45,903 bases of DNA from Spirochaetia bacterium (GCA_021413825.1 JAIOPQ010000030.1:1-45903); one strand, 5' to 3'. Shown: positions 34,000 to 42,352, counted from the first letter of the stretch. Notes: a model not told the origin generated them from the sequence alone. Made by a program: numbers and translations.

Positions 34000-34527
34000 T
34001 TACGTTTCTTCAAGAAAGAGTGAGCGAATATCGTTCAAACGCTTTGCCAGGTATTCTCTTGCGTACGATTTCCTCGCGGCCAGGGTTCCTTCCGGAATTC
34101 CAGTCTCTTCGGAAATCTGACGCAGTGTCTTGCCTTCGATCTCGCTTTGAACAAAAGCAAACTTTTGCTCAGGCGAAAGTTCCTCAATCGCCGCGGCCAG
34201 CTCTTCAAGCAATAGCGCTTGATAGGACTGCCGTTCCGGACCGATCGATGGATCTGCCAGGGTCTGCTCGAGCAAATCCTGGGCCACAGCAGAATCCAAA
34301 AGTCCCTGCGCCCTACGTCGCCTGTACCAATCGATCACTTTGTTTCTGAGCACGGCATACACATAGCCAGCCAGATACTCAAGCGACCCAACAGAATCCA
34401 GCTCCGCCGTTGCAGCAAGAAAAGCCTCCTGCAGCATGTCCTCCGCATCTTCCGGATCAGATATACGACTCCGGATCCATGCAAGAATCCGATTTCGCTC
34501 TCTGCGATATGTATTCTCGATCGACAC
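34000..34527 (-). CDS. ECF RNA polymerase sigma factor
   Basis: A 175-residue sigma-70 family protein with only regions 2 and 4. Region 2 has SDPEDAEDMLQEAFLAA and the -10 recognition WYRRRRA segment. Region 4 has LSPEQKFAFVQSEIEGKTLRQISEETGIPEGTLAARKSYA. It begins at GTG with AAGGA nine bases ahead. The order sigma, small membrane protein, ferredoxin is one operon by spacing (10 bases, then TAATG). No classical anti-sigma factor is adjacent, so the membrane protein is the natural candidate. Confidence 0.9.
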   Translation of the reverse strand: MSIENTYRRERNRILAWIRSRISDPEDAEDMLQEAFLAATAELDSVGSLEYLAGYVYAVLRNKVIDWYRRRRAQGLLDSAVAQDLLEQTLADPSIGPERQSYQALLLEELAAAIEELSPEQKFAFVQSEIEGKTLRQISEETGIPEGTLAARKSYAREYLAKRLNDIRSLFLEET

Positions 34528-34828
34528 TCACTCTTTCCTTATCTGGAGTCGCAGAGGGAAAGAAATCCTTGGATTTTTTTGAAGGGATTCGAAAATTCTA
34601 GCGGAACTGCCGCCGCGAAGATTTTGGCGCGATACGTCTAGAAATGTGTGCTGCGCTAACCCCTCTATGGTATACCCTGCGAATCCCCGGGGGCAGCGAA
34701 CCTGGACCGGGTACTCCCGTTAGGCGGAGCATCCGGTCCCTCATCGGATTTTTTGATCCGTAGTCCAGATTTAGTTTGACCTGACTTTATTCGCATCCCT
34801 TCATAACTCCAAATATTTGGAGGATAAG
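34528..34828. other. Divergent intergenic region with structured elements
   Basis: No coding region is credible here. It should hold the promoter of the sigma operon (minus) and the promoter and leader of the lipoprotein gene (plus). The central part, 34669-34760, contains three consecutive inverted repeats, listed separately. Confidence 0.5.
34669..34760 (+). ncRNA. Structured element, candidate small RNA or leader
   Basis: Three foldable parts in a row: GGTATACC (34669-34676); CTGC-gaat-CCCCGGGG-GCAG (34677-34696); and GGACCGG (34704-34710) pairing with CCGGTCC (34733-34739) around an inner CTCC/GGAG stem. A run of six T (34749-34754), inside a short stem CGGAT/ATCCG, comes next and looks like an intrinsic stop. 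It does not match SRP RNA, 6S RNA, tmRNA or any riboswitch I know. The strand is inferred from the T run. Confidence 0.35.
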
Positions 34829-35125
34829 TTGAAAAGAATCGGATTGTCAGCGATTGTCTTCGCCTTGAGCACCTGTGCTACACTCACACCGGGAGGCCAG
34901 GCTGTAAAATATGCTACAAAGACCGAACCAGATGCTGCGTGCAAACAGTTACAAGAAACCGTTTCCTCGAGTTTTAATGCAAGTCAGGAGAGCCTCATCA
35001 ATAGCCTGCGCAATGATGTGGCGGCAAAGGGTGGCAACTTTCTTGTCATCGACACAATGCTCGCTGTCTCAGCCAACGGCAGCATGCGATACGAAGGCAC
35101 CGGACGTGGCTTTGTTTGTCCTTAG
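34829..35125 (+). CDS. DUF4156-like lipoprotein
   Basis: The TTG at 34829 is preceded by GGAGG at five-base spacing; the longer frame would translate that site. The 98-residue product has a lipoprotein signal with C16 in ALSTC. The mature part follows the DUF4156 pattern: a short TPGGQAVKYA strand, AACKQLQETVSSS, a helix SLINSLRNDVAAKGGNFLVID and a last strand ending GFVC-P. Periplasmic or outer membrane location. Function unknown. Confidence 0.78.
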   Translation: MKRIGLSAIVFALSTCATLTPGGQAVKYATKTEPDAACKQLQETVSSSFNASQESLINSLRNDVAAKGGNFLVIDTMLAVSANGSMRYEGTGRGFVCP

Positions 35126-35260
35126 TCGATTCATTGTGCAAGAAATTATTCCACCTTCACCACAGCAGCTTATGTGACGCTACCCTGGTCGACATTCGCA
35201 AATCGCAAGATATTAAACGATCACGGATTTCTCCGCGATTCCAAAGGCGCAAAACAAACT

Positions 35261-35284
35261 TGACTAAGTCATATGACTAAGTCA
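35261..35284. promoter_or_regulatory. Duplicated palindromic operator of the Phd/PIN pair
   Basis: Two exact copies of TGACTAAGTCA, at 35261-35271 and 35274-35284, are 13 bases apart centre to centre. They lie 11 bases before the antitoxin ATG. Each copy is itself a palindrome with one central base. This fits autoregulation by a Phd/YefM dimer. Confidence 0.75.
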
Positions 35285-35295
35285 GTCTGTATTTC

Positions 35296-35523
35296 ATGCG
35301 AACCGTGAATATCCATGAAGCAAAGACGCATCTTTCCCAAATTCTCGACCGGGTAAGGCACGGTGAGGAAGTAATCATTGCAAAATCAGGCAAACCCGTT
35401 GCACGCCTGTCGCCTATTCATCCCGTTGCACCGCGTTTACCAGGGCGAGCCAAGGGGATACTAAGCGATCGTTTCTTTGAACCGCTGCCAAACAAAGAAC
35501 TGGATGCCTGGGAAAGGAAGTGA
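35296..35523 (+). CDS. Phd/YefM-family antitoxin
   Basis: A 75-residue protein with the classical Phd N-terminal fold MRTVNIHEAKTHLSQILDRV followed by GEEVIIAKSGKPVARLSPI. The C-terminal 30 residues are flexible and charged, the usual toxin-binding part. No Shine-Dalgarno precedes the ATG. It ends in GTGA, sharing four bases with the toxin gene. Confidence 0.93.
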   Translation: MRTVNIHEAKTHLSQILDRVRHGEEVIIAKSGKPVARLSPIHPVAPRLPGRAKGILSDRFFEPLPNKELDAWERK

Positions 35524-35912
35524 AGCTACTCCTGGATACACACACATTCCTGTGGTGGTGCCTGGATGATCCAAAACTGCCGCGTAAACCTCGTTCGCTA
35601 ATCCAGGATCAGAAGAATCAAATCTTTGTAAGTAGCGTCAGCGCCTGGGAAATTTCAACCAAGAGTCGCATTGGCAAACTCGATTCCGCAGGAGAGATCA
35701 TATCACGTTATGAATGGCTTCTCGAAGCAGATGGATTTCAAGAACTTCTTATCACAACCCGCCATGCGCTTCGGGCCGGGAGCTATACTGTTGCACATCG
35801 TGACCCATTCGATCGTATGCTTGCAGCACAGGCCGAGATTGAAGGTCTGACAGTTCTTTCGCAGGACAAAGTCTTTAAGGATTTTCCGGTCAAAACGATC
35901 TGGGGAAAATAA
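35520..35912 (+). CDS. PIN-domain toxin
   Basis: A 130-residue PIN toxin starting at GTG that overlaps the antitoxin stop by four bases. Acidic residues at D6 (LLDTHTFLWW), E45 (SAWEIST), D99 (HRDPFDRMLAAQA) and D116 (LSQDKVF) form the expected metal site. It resembles the VapC subgroup paired with Phd-type antitoxins. Predicted to cut RNA. It is unrelated in pairing to the RHH-PIN operon at 2781-3441, which uses a different antitoxin family. Confidence 0.92.
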   Translation: MKLLLDTHTFLWWCLDDPKLPRKPRSLIQDQKNQIFVSSVSAWEISTKSRIGKLDSAGEIISRYEWLLEADGFQELLITTRHALRAGSYTVAHRDPFDRMLAAQAEIEGLTVLSQDKVFKDFPVKTIWGK

Positions 35913-36056
35913 TCCTCCTTTCGACCTGCACGATACTCGGTCCTGTAGATTTGCAAGGATACAAACCGTTGAAGAAATTATTGTAAACGAGGCCATTGCA
36001 TTGAAGAATGGGATCAAACTGAATGCTCGAAATCCGCGGACTCAACTGAAGCGCAA

Positions 36057-36194
36057 ATGTCTGACAAATGGATCAAGTCAACGATAGATAAGATGATAGA
36101 CTTCGGCGCAGACGCTGGAAGATATCCAGGTATGAAGAATCCCGGTGAGGCTCCTCGCGGAAACCAAAACGATAGCCCTGGTGAGAGAAGATGA
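36057..36194 (+). CDS. Possible small protein (45 aa) coupled to the cobalamin sensor
   Basis: A short frame opening MSDKWIKSTIDKMIDFGADA and ending PGERR. Its stop overlaps the ATG of the next gene as ATGA. The overlap with exact coupling supports it; the weak ribosome binding site and low complexity of its second half argue against. It has no recognised domain. Moderate to low confidence. Confidence 0.35.
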   Translation: MSDKWIKSTIDKMIDFGADAGRYPGMKNPGEAPRGNQNDSPGERR

Positions 36195-36970
36195 TACGGT
36201 GGTGCTCTTATTGCCAGGAATACCTCGGAGAAAGCGCTCCCTACGAATCCTTCGCGATCACGAACGGGATTTGCCCCGGATGCGTGAGTCTCCACGGCGA
36301 ATCACTCAGCGTTCCAGTTCGCGCTACGGAACTCCGGCAGTTCTATTCAGAACTCTTTACGAACATGGTCAGCGGGAAGGAAGTCTCAATAGCAGAGGTG
36401 CTACAGCGGTCCCGAGATCTTCAAATCCGGCCTGTTGATCTACTGATAGGAATGCTACAACCCGCGCTTTACCAGATCGGTGACTCCTGGGCAGAGGGGA
36501 CTCTTTCCGTTTCAGGCGAGCACGCAGCGACCGCAATCGTTACTTCCCTGGTCGAAATTATTCGCCACACAGACCCGGCGCGCAAACTCAGCGGGAGCAA
36601 CAGACCAGATGCGCTACTGATTAACGCCGACGGGAACTACCATACGCTTGGGCTAAGCATGATTGAAGCCCTACTTGCGATGCACGGCTATTCGTCGCAG
36701 GTCGTAGTCCCTGGAATTCCTGTTGACGAAATTATTCACCTGGCCGAGACCTCCAAGCCAATCGTACTGGGTATTTCCATTTCCATGAAACAGCAGATGC
36801 AAACTCTTGAGGAACTTGACCGATGGGCAAACGGTCGACCTGGGCCAATCATTGTAGCCGGAGGATTCTACGTGCGAAATACTCCGTCATTGCCTCTGTC
36901 TAATATTCGACGGGCACGAGCAGCAGATGATTTGCTTAGCATACTCACAACATTGGAATCAAAACCTTGA
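36191..36970 (+). CDS. Zinc-ribbon cobalamin-binding sensor (CarH-like photosensor module)
   Basis: A 259-residue protein. An N-terminal zinc ribbon (C5-x2-C8 ... C28-x2-C31) replaces the MerR DNA-binding domain of CarH. Residues 45-120 are the helical B12 cap, with W100-x9-E110-H111, the W-x9-EH motif that marks light-sensing adenosylcobalamin domains. Residues 138-255 form the Rossmann part, with His151 in DGNYHTLG as likely lower cobalt ligand. The residue after W100 is Ala, where CarH has the His that binds cobalt after light. It overlaps the next gene and probably the one before. Light or B12 sensing through protein contacts is inferred. Confidence 0.82.
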   Translation: MIRWCSYCQEYLGESAPYESFAITNGICPGCVSLHGESLSVPVRATELRQFYSELFTNMVSGKEVSIAEVLQRSRDLQIRPVDLLIGMLQPALYQIGDSWAEGTLSVSGEHAATAIVTSLVEIIRHTDPARKLSGSNRPDALLINADGNYHTLGLSMIEALLAMHGYSSQVVVPGIPVDEIIHLAETSKPIVLGISISMKQQMQTLEELDRWANGRPGPIIVAGGFYVRNTPSLPLSNIRRARAADDLLSILTTLESKP

Positions 36971-37443
36971 TGAAAGTCGTTGTAGGTGATGGACGGATGA
37001 ATTGGGTTAAAGCCGGTCTTGCTTACTTTGCTGTGGTGTTCTTCGCGGGCTTCGTCTTTGGAACAATCCGGGTTCTGCTTCTAATCCCACACCTGGGCGA
37101 AGTGACTGCGGTGTGTCTGGAGTTGCCGATAATGATCGCTCTGTCCTGGTTTGTTTGCCGCTCCATTTGTCGTCGGTTTGCGGTGCACAAGCTCAAGCAT
37201 CGTGCGGCCACAGGTCTTCTTGCGTTTCTATTTCTCATGGCTGCGGAAGCTGGGCTTGGCGTTGCTACGCGCCCTGTCGAAGCTGTTCTTTCTTCTTTTG
37301 TCTCAACTCCAGGACTTCTTGGCCTTGCCGGACAAGTGCTCTTTGCTCTGTTTCCTTTAGTTCAAAGGCCCATCAGCCGGTCCGCGTCATCATCGTTCCC
37401 AGGAAATCCGCCTGGCCAAACTAATTCAAAAAATCTCTTCTAA
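36970..37443 (+). CDS. Four-helix membrane protein coupled to the cobalamin sensor
   Basis: The ATG at 36970 shares one base with the stop of the sensor gene (TGATG), so translation is coupled; an in-frame TTG at 36967 is an alternative start. The 157-residue product has hydrophobic segments at about 10-32, 42-62, 79-100 and 107-128, with a Ser-Pro-Gly-rich tail. It may be the output partner of the cobalamin sensor. Family not recognised. Its 3' end overlaps the convergent propeller gene by 18 bases. Confidence 0.68.
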   Translation: MKVVVGDGRMNWVKAGLAYFAVVFFAGFVFGTIRVLLLIPHLGEVTAVCLELPIMIALSWFVCRSICRRFAVHKLKHRAATGLLAFLFLMAAEAGLGVATRPVEAVLSSFVSTPGLLGLAGQVLFALFPLVQRPISRSASSSFPGNPPGQTNSKNLF

Positions 37444-38664
37444 CACATAGAAGTAGTTCTTATCCGTCCCAAACATAATGCGTTTTCCAGAAATCACAGG
37501 CGAACTCAGGATTGCTCCCTCTGTATCCATCTGCCAGAGGATTGAACCGTTAGCCGCCGACATACAAACCAGCTGCGGTTTTTTACTCGATACACCTTCT
37601 GCATTTTCGTCGCCACGCATTCCAAAATAAATCCGATCCCCGGCAACCGTTGGCGCGCTGCTTGTCGCATAGGTTAGTTGTTTTCTCCAGGCAGGACTTC
37701 CCGTTTTACTATCGAAGGCGCGAATGATTGAATCTCCGCTTGTGTAGATCACAAGGTCTTTGTACAAACTGGGGGCCAGGTAATCCAGAAGCTGAACGTG
37801 TCGCATAAAAACTGTTTCGCGATTCCACGGAGTTTCTCCCATATCAATGCTGTCTTCATATTGCCACGTTGTGTTCCCAGTCAGGCGATCAAGCGCGTAG
37901 TACGTGAGCTTCACCGGATCGTTTCCACCCTGGAAATAGCTGCTGGAATAATAGACCTGCTTCTTGTCGAGTGCCGGGAAAGAATACCAGACTGCGTACG
38001 GAACTGTAACGTCTACACTCCAGAGAAATTCGCGGGTTCGCATATCGTAAGCGCCAAAGCTTCTGCCGCGCGGCGCCCAGTAGACCACATCTTCATAGAC
38101 CTGGAATGTATGATGCGACCAGACCGGATTTGGAATGCGATTTTGTTCAACACCGTTGAGGTCCACGAAGAACGTGGCTCCGGTATCACTTGTAAAAATG
38201 ATTGTGTCTTTGTAACGCAGGACAAGCGACTGAACTGTGTTCCCAGTCGGAAATGCCCATTTCTGTTTTCCACTTTCAATATCGACTGCATACACACTGC
38301 CATCGTTTGAACCAAAATAAACCGTATCTTTATCCGCAAACGGAACCGAGTTTACAGCACTCTTAGTCTTAAACGACCACCGCATATAGCCCGACTCAGT
38401 ATCAAGGGCATAAAAATTCCCATCGACTGAACCAAAATACATTACATCGCCGATTACTACGGGTGGATTGAAGGCCTTGGCGTCCTTTCCGCTCTCTTCC
38501 TGAAGTCTGAGCTTCCAGCGCAGACCAAGTGGAGGATGCAGAGCGTTCGCAGTTGCGCCAGAGCCCTGATTCCCGCGATATTCAATCCAGTCTAATTGCT
38601 GGCTACATGCTGTGAGGGCTAGAACCCCAGCACAAACAAGTGAAAGACTGAACCTACCAATCAT
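37426..38664 (-). CDS. PQQ-like beta-propeller lipoprotein
   Basis: A 412-residue lipoprotein (lipobox ALTA-C). It holds about seven PQQ/BamB-like blades with the typical W-x-F/W ends and repeated A-Y-D/V-D motifs: YFGSVDGNFYALDTESGYMRW, YFGSNDGSVYAVDIESGKQKW, IIRAFDSKTGSPAWRK. Such lipoproteins act as scaffolds in the outer membrane or periplasm. The start overlaps the preceding transglutaminase gene as ATGA, so it is the last gene of the MoxR operon. Confidence 0.87.
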   Translation of the reverse strand: MIGRFSLSLVCAGVLALTACSQQLDWIEYRGNQGSGATANALHPPLGLRWKLRLQEESGKDAKAFNPPVVIGDVMYFGSVDGNFYALDTESGYMRWSFKTKSAVNSVPFADKDTVYFGSNDGSVYAVDIESGKQKWAFPTGNTVQSLVLRYKDTIIFTSDTGATFFVDLNGVEQNRIPNPVWSHHTFQVYEDVVYWAPRGRSFGAYDMRTREFLWSVDVTVPYAVWYSFPALDKKQVYYSSSYFQGGNDPVKLTYYALDRLTGNTTWQYEDSIDMGETPWNRETVFMRHVQLLDYLAPSLYKDLVIYTSGDSIIRAFDSKTGSPAWRKQLTYATSSAPTVAGDRIYFGMRGDENAEGVSSKKPQLVCMSAANGSILWQMDTEGAILSSPVISGKRIMFGTDKNYFYVLEEIF

Positions 38665-41078
38665 ATCCAGAGGCCGCGCAGACTGAATACTCGCCGCAGT
38701 AAACCAATGGCTCCGGGCTTCTTTATGTCGGACTTAACATGCGCATACTCAGTACGCAACGCAGTCAGTTCGCCTGCCCGTTCTTCCACGGGTAGATTTA
38801 CGCGAAAGCGTAGCGAAGTAAACTGATCAGCAAACAGTTTGATGCGCGGATAACGTTCGGCATATTCTGCGTGGGTTGCAAACGGCGGCCTGATATCGTA
38901 TCCCTCATGCGCCATTCGAATAATCAATAACCGGAAGAGTGAATCGAGCGCACGCGTATCAGATCCCTTTGCGCGAAATCCAAGATAGGCCATGCGCAGG
39001 CTCCGATAGGAATACAGGCCAATCAAAAGGACAACCAGGGCGACCAGAAGAACTTTGCCAACAAAGCGATACGGAAAATCAAACTTCTTCTCTTTTAACT
39101 GCGGAACCTCTTCAATCATTGGGATAATTACATCCTGCTGATTTGGATCCATTTTAGGTTCAGGAGGAATGGCGAATGACGTGGTTTCAAAATCGACCCA
39201 GCCAAATTGTGGCAGATAAAACTGAACCCAGGCATGATGATGTGATGTGGTGACCAAGTACAGGTCATCCATTTTGTACTTCTGCAAAGCAGGAATTCGG
39301 CGGCGCAGCTGATACACGCCTCCTCGATGCGCAGGAGTTTGAAGCTCACGCGACGCTATGTATCCGGTAACTGCGCGCGAAGGAATTCCAGCCAATCGAC
39401 CCATAAGTGCTGCTGTCTGTGAGAATTCGGTACAATCGCCCCGCTTGTCTTCAAACAAGAACTTTCCAAGCTTGTCGAGATTCATTGCCTCGTCATAGCC
39501 CATTTCATATTTGTGTCCTTTGAAACTCCGCAGGATAGCCTCAATCTTCTGAAAATGAAATTGTTTTCCCTTTGTGATTTCATTTACCTTTGCGCGCATG
39601 CGTTCCACGCGTGGGTCCTTGGGCACACTTAGATAAAATGCATTTTGCTCACGCTCAACCGACGACAGATTGCCGGCAGCGTTCCATTCCTCCGGTGACG
39701 TGACGTTCATCCGCGAAAGTGCCAGATACGAGAGATTGAATGGCTTGTATCGTTTATCTTGAATTGTAGGTTCGATTGCAACGGGCCTGTATGCAAGCAC
39801 ACGCAATTCGATTGTAGAAAAATAGAAGATCTCTGCTGGTTTTCTGAACTCATCCTCTGGCTCATCCTGGCTGCGCCAGGTTTGCAAGAGTCGCATCCGC
39901 GCAAGTGAATTCAAACCCTCATCGATTGGATCAGGTTGAAACGATTTATCAATAGTAAAAAGCCCGTTGTAACTTTCCGCAGCATACACCGGCTGAATGG
40001 GACTTGCTATCACCATTACCGCTTTCTGTTTGCCCTGACCCTCGCCCTGCTGTTGCTGATTGTCCCACTGATCGGATGGGACTCCTTCGAGCTTTGGTCC
40101 TTTCTGATTCTTGCTCTGATTTTCCTGATTTTTATCCTGATCTTTCTGTTGCTGGCTCCCCTGTTGGCCCTGTCCGCCCTTATCCCCGCTCTGGGGCTTG
40201 CCCTGGTCTTTGCCGCTCTGATCCCCCTTCTGCGGGTCCTTTCCATTCTGGGGTTTTTTGCCGCCTTTCTGATCTGGATTCTGATTGCCCTGGCCGCCGC
40301 GCCCACCTTGCAACTCAGAGGGATACTTTTCTTCACGATCGCCTAACGGTAACCCGTTTTGTGTATTCCGATCCGGCTGCTTTGGTTTATCACCGCGGCC
40401 CTCCCGATCATCCATGGGTTCACCTTCAAGCGGCGAGGGATTGAGTGGCGGCTCCTTCTCAAGCTCATTTAAAACGATATTGTGCGAAACAAAATCGGTA
40501 GGAATTACAAATGCAATTCCCATGAACGTAACGGCCCCAAGCCCACCATACAGGAACATCTTTTTGACGTTAGCTGCCTTTTGTGGAAACGCTGCTAGAT
40601 AAAGCACGCATGCGTGGATCGCAAAAACGATTACCGTTCCAGCAAGCAAGATTGTAGTGATGCGCGCACTCTGCTGGGCTACATCTTCCGATGCGCGCGC
40701 GAAATTCAGAATTTTGAAATAGATAAATGCAAAGGCGAACAACTCAAGGCTTGCAAGGACCGGAAACCTGGTAATCCGCGCAAACACCAGGCGCGTCCAT
40801 ACGTAAGAAAGGAGTGCCACAACTACGAGTAGCCAGGAGTCACGGTTCCATCCGGAAATAAAGGTGATCGCAAATAGGTTAACTGCAAGCAGTCCTGCAA
40901 GCCACTTCAATTGGCCGTTTTGGCGGCCGTAGAACGCGCCAATCATCATGACTGGCCCCAGAATCAAAAAAGCAAAACGGGAAACTGCGTCATATGGTAC
41001 GGCCACAGCCGTGTGCAGCCATGGCGTGCAGATCAAGATGAAATACAGGACGAGTCTTGTGTAGAAGAGTATCTGCAT
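38661..41078 (-). CDS. TgpA-like membrane transglutaminase
   Basis: An 805-residue protein from the ATG at 41078; an in-frame TTG at 41084 overlaps the preceding stop as TTGA and is an equally good start. It has six N-terminal membrane helices (about 5-200). A low-complexity extracytoplasmic segment rich in Gln, Gly, Lys, Asn and Asp (about 205-355) comes next, then a transglutaminase domain. The catalytic triad is visible: Cys in RGDCTEFSQTAAL, His in HHHAWVQF, Asp in GWVDFETTS. One more helix and a cytoplasmic tail end the protein. TgpA-type proteins are found with MoxR and DUF58 and are essential in some bacteria. Its substrate is unknown. Confidence 0.9.
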   Translation of the reverse strand: MQILFYTRLVLYFILICTPWLHTAVAVPYDAVSRFAFLILGPVMMIGAFYGRQNGQLKWLAGLLAVNLFAITFISGWNRDSWLLVVVALLSYVWTRLVFARITRFPVLASLELFAFAFIYFKILNFARASEDVAQQSARITTILLAGTVIVFAIHACVLYLAAFPQKAANVKKMFLYGGLGAVTFMGIAFVIPTDFVSHNIVLNELEKEPPLNPSPLEGEPMDDREGRGDKPKQPDRNTQNGLPLGDREEKYPSELQGGRGGQGNQNPDQKGGKKPQNGKDPQKGDQSGKDQGKPQSGDKGGQGQQGSQQQKDQDKNQENQSKNQKGPKLEGVPSDQWDNQQQQGEGQGKQKAVMVIASPIQPVYAAESYNGLFTIDKSFQPDPIDEGLNSLARMRLLQTWRSQDEPEDEFRKPAEIFYFSTIELRVLAYRPVAIEPTIQDKRYKPFNLSYLALSRMNVTSPEEWNAAGNLSSVEREQNAFYLSVPKDPRVERMRAKVNEITKGKQFHFQKIEAILRSFKGHKYEMGYDEAMNLDKLGKFLFEDKRGDCTEFSQTAALMGRLAGIPSRAVTGYIASRELQTPAHRGGVYQLRRRIPALQKYKMDDLYLVTTSHHHAWVQFYLPQFGWVDFETTSFAIPPEPKMDPNQQDVIIPMIEEVPQLKEKKFDFPYRFVGKVLLVALVVLLIGLYSYRSLRMAYLGFRAKGSDTRALDSLFRLLIIRMAHEGYDIRPPFATHAEYAERYPRIKLFADQFTSLRFRVNLPVEERAGELTALRTEYAHVKSDIKKPGAIGLLRRVFSLRGLWI

Positions 41079-41080
41079 GG

Positions 41081-42352
41081 TCAAAGTATAACAAGCTTCA
41101 ATTTTTCTTCCATGTAAAAGCCGTTTGCACGGCCGGGAGAAACAGGAATTTTTCGCTGGATGACCGAGCGAATGAATCCAGGTAGTCCGCCAAGCGGAGG
41201 AATTGCAAGGCCCGCAGCCAGGTGGAAAAGCCGAACGCGCCTGATGTCTTTGGCGCCTGAAACCGGGCCAGCCGTTTTAAATAGATGTGTTTTTGCAAGA
41301 CTGCGTAATCCTAAATAACCGGCCAACCCTTGATCAAATGCAGTCGTGAAGATGAAGACTTCATCGTTTCGTTTATCCGACTGGGATTCACTCTGGAAGT
41401 GAACGTCAGCGAGCGATTGTGCCAGCTTATCCAGGTCCTTTGAATCTTCAATCATGGCCTCAAGCGCTCCTGCGCGGACATGAAATCGATATTGCGGATG
41501 CTTGCTTTGAATTGCAGCTATAAATGAGATCAACCAGCTCTTACTAAAGTTCAGGTGCATCAAAGTCAGGGGTGTTTCGCCCTGACTGGAATATGGTCTA
41601 AGCTCAAGCCTGAGCAATTTGGATGGCTCGGGTGAGATAGGAGAAATTCGAGTAATCATCTCATACACACGAAACGAGGCCTTCCAGTTCACGTCTTTCA
41701 TGCGATCCCCTGGAACGTATTCGCGCATGTAATACTTTTCTTCGTCGGATTGCTGCTGTTTGCGACTGGGCTCAGGGCTTGAAGTAACATCAACGCGCAA
41801 TGCTTCAGGCACGGGAAACATGGGCGGCTTGACGTAGACTTCTTTGTAGATGAAAGGCTGGAGAGGGATTCGAACAAACCCCAGCACATCGCGCAGATAC
41901 AGGCGACCTTCAGCATGCAGAATGCCGCATAACGGAAAATACATTGGAACCAGGCAAAGCCCGTCTCGATCCGCAGAAGCCTCTGATTTGATTTTAAGCT
42001 TTACTTTATTCCCACAGTCCAATTTTCCGCGAATGACGAAGTGCATTCTAAATAATGGGATTCCAGGCGAAGGCGAAAGGCCAATTGCATGCTCAGTCTC
42101 TTGCCTGGCGTTCAGAGTTCTTGCATTCCAGGAAACAATTGTAAAATGCAACTTAAGGGCTAACAGACGCGATGAAACCCCAAGAAGAGCCAGGACAATG
42201 AGTGCCGCTGCGGAAAACCAGAACGCGTAAATGTTGGAAGTTGCGCGTGCGTAACCCAGGAGATAAAGGCCTGTTACCAACACCAGGGTGCCCGGAGCTG
42301 TGAATGGGTAGTATTCTAAAATCTTACGGATGAATCCAGAGATCTTAGCCAG
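41081..42352 (-). CDS. DUF58 protein with probable noncanonical start
   Basis: A membrane-anchored von Willebrand-like DUF58 protein. Two N-terminal helices lead to a soluble domain with the family signature REYVPGDRMKDVNWKASFRVYEM. The first ordinary start is GTG at 42283, but the frame continues upstream as a family-like N-terminus (RKILEYYPFTAPGTL) with no ATG, GTG or TTG. The CTG at 42352 lies eight bases after AAAGAGGT and overlaps the MoxR stop region, so I place the start there. Predicted partner of MoxR and the transglutaminase. Confidence 0.8.
   Translation of the reverse strand: MAKISGFIRKILEYYPFTAPGTLVLVTGLYLLGYARATSNIYAFWFSAAALIVLALLGVSSRLLALKLHFTIVSWNARTLNARQETEHAIGLSPSPGIPLFRMHFVIRGKLDCGNKVKLKIKSEASADRDGLCLVPMYFPLCGILHAEGRLYLRDVLGFVRIPLQPFIYKEVYVKPPMFPVPEALRVDVTSSPEPSRKQQQSDEEKYYMREYVPGDRMKDVNWKASFRVYEMITRISPISPEPSKLLRLELRPYSSQGETPLTLMHLNFSKSWLISFIAAIQSKHPQYRFHVRAGALEAMIEDSKDLDKLAQSLADVHFQSESQSDKRNDEVFIFTTAFDQGLAGYLGLRSLAKTHLFKTAGPVSGAKDIRRVRLFHLAAGLAIPPLGGLPGFIRSVIQRKIPVSPGRANGFYMEEKLKLVIL

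Noticed and set aside
34640..34760. SRP RNA, 6S RNA or tRNA
   Set aside because: The SRP tetraloop region (AGG-xxx-GGAA-xxx-AGCAGC) and the tRNA T-loop are absent; left as an unassigned element.
35703..36017. Minus-strand 104-residue frame opposite the PIN toxin
   Set aside because: It mostly mirrors the toxin gene and has no recognisable domain.
39936..40346. Hydrophobic 136-residue plus-strand frame
   Set aside because: It is the complement of the low-complexity linker of the transglutaminase; the apparent membrane helices are an artefact of Gln/Lys/Gly codons.
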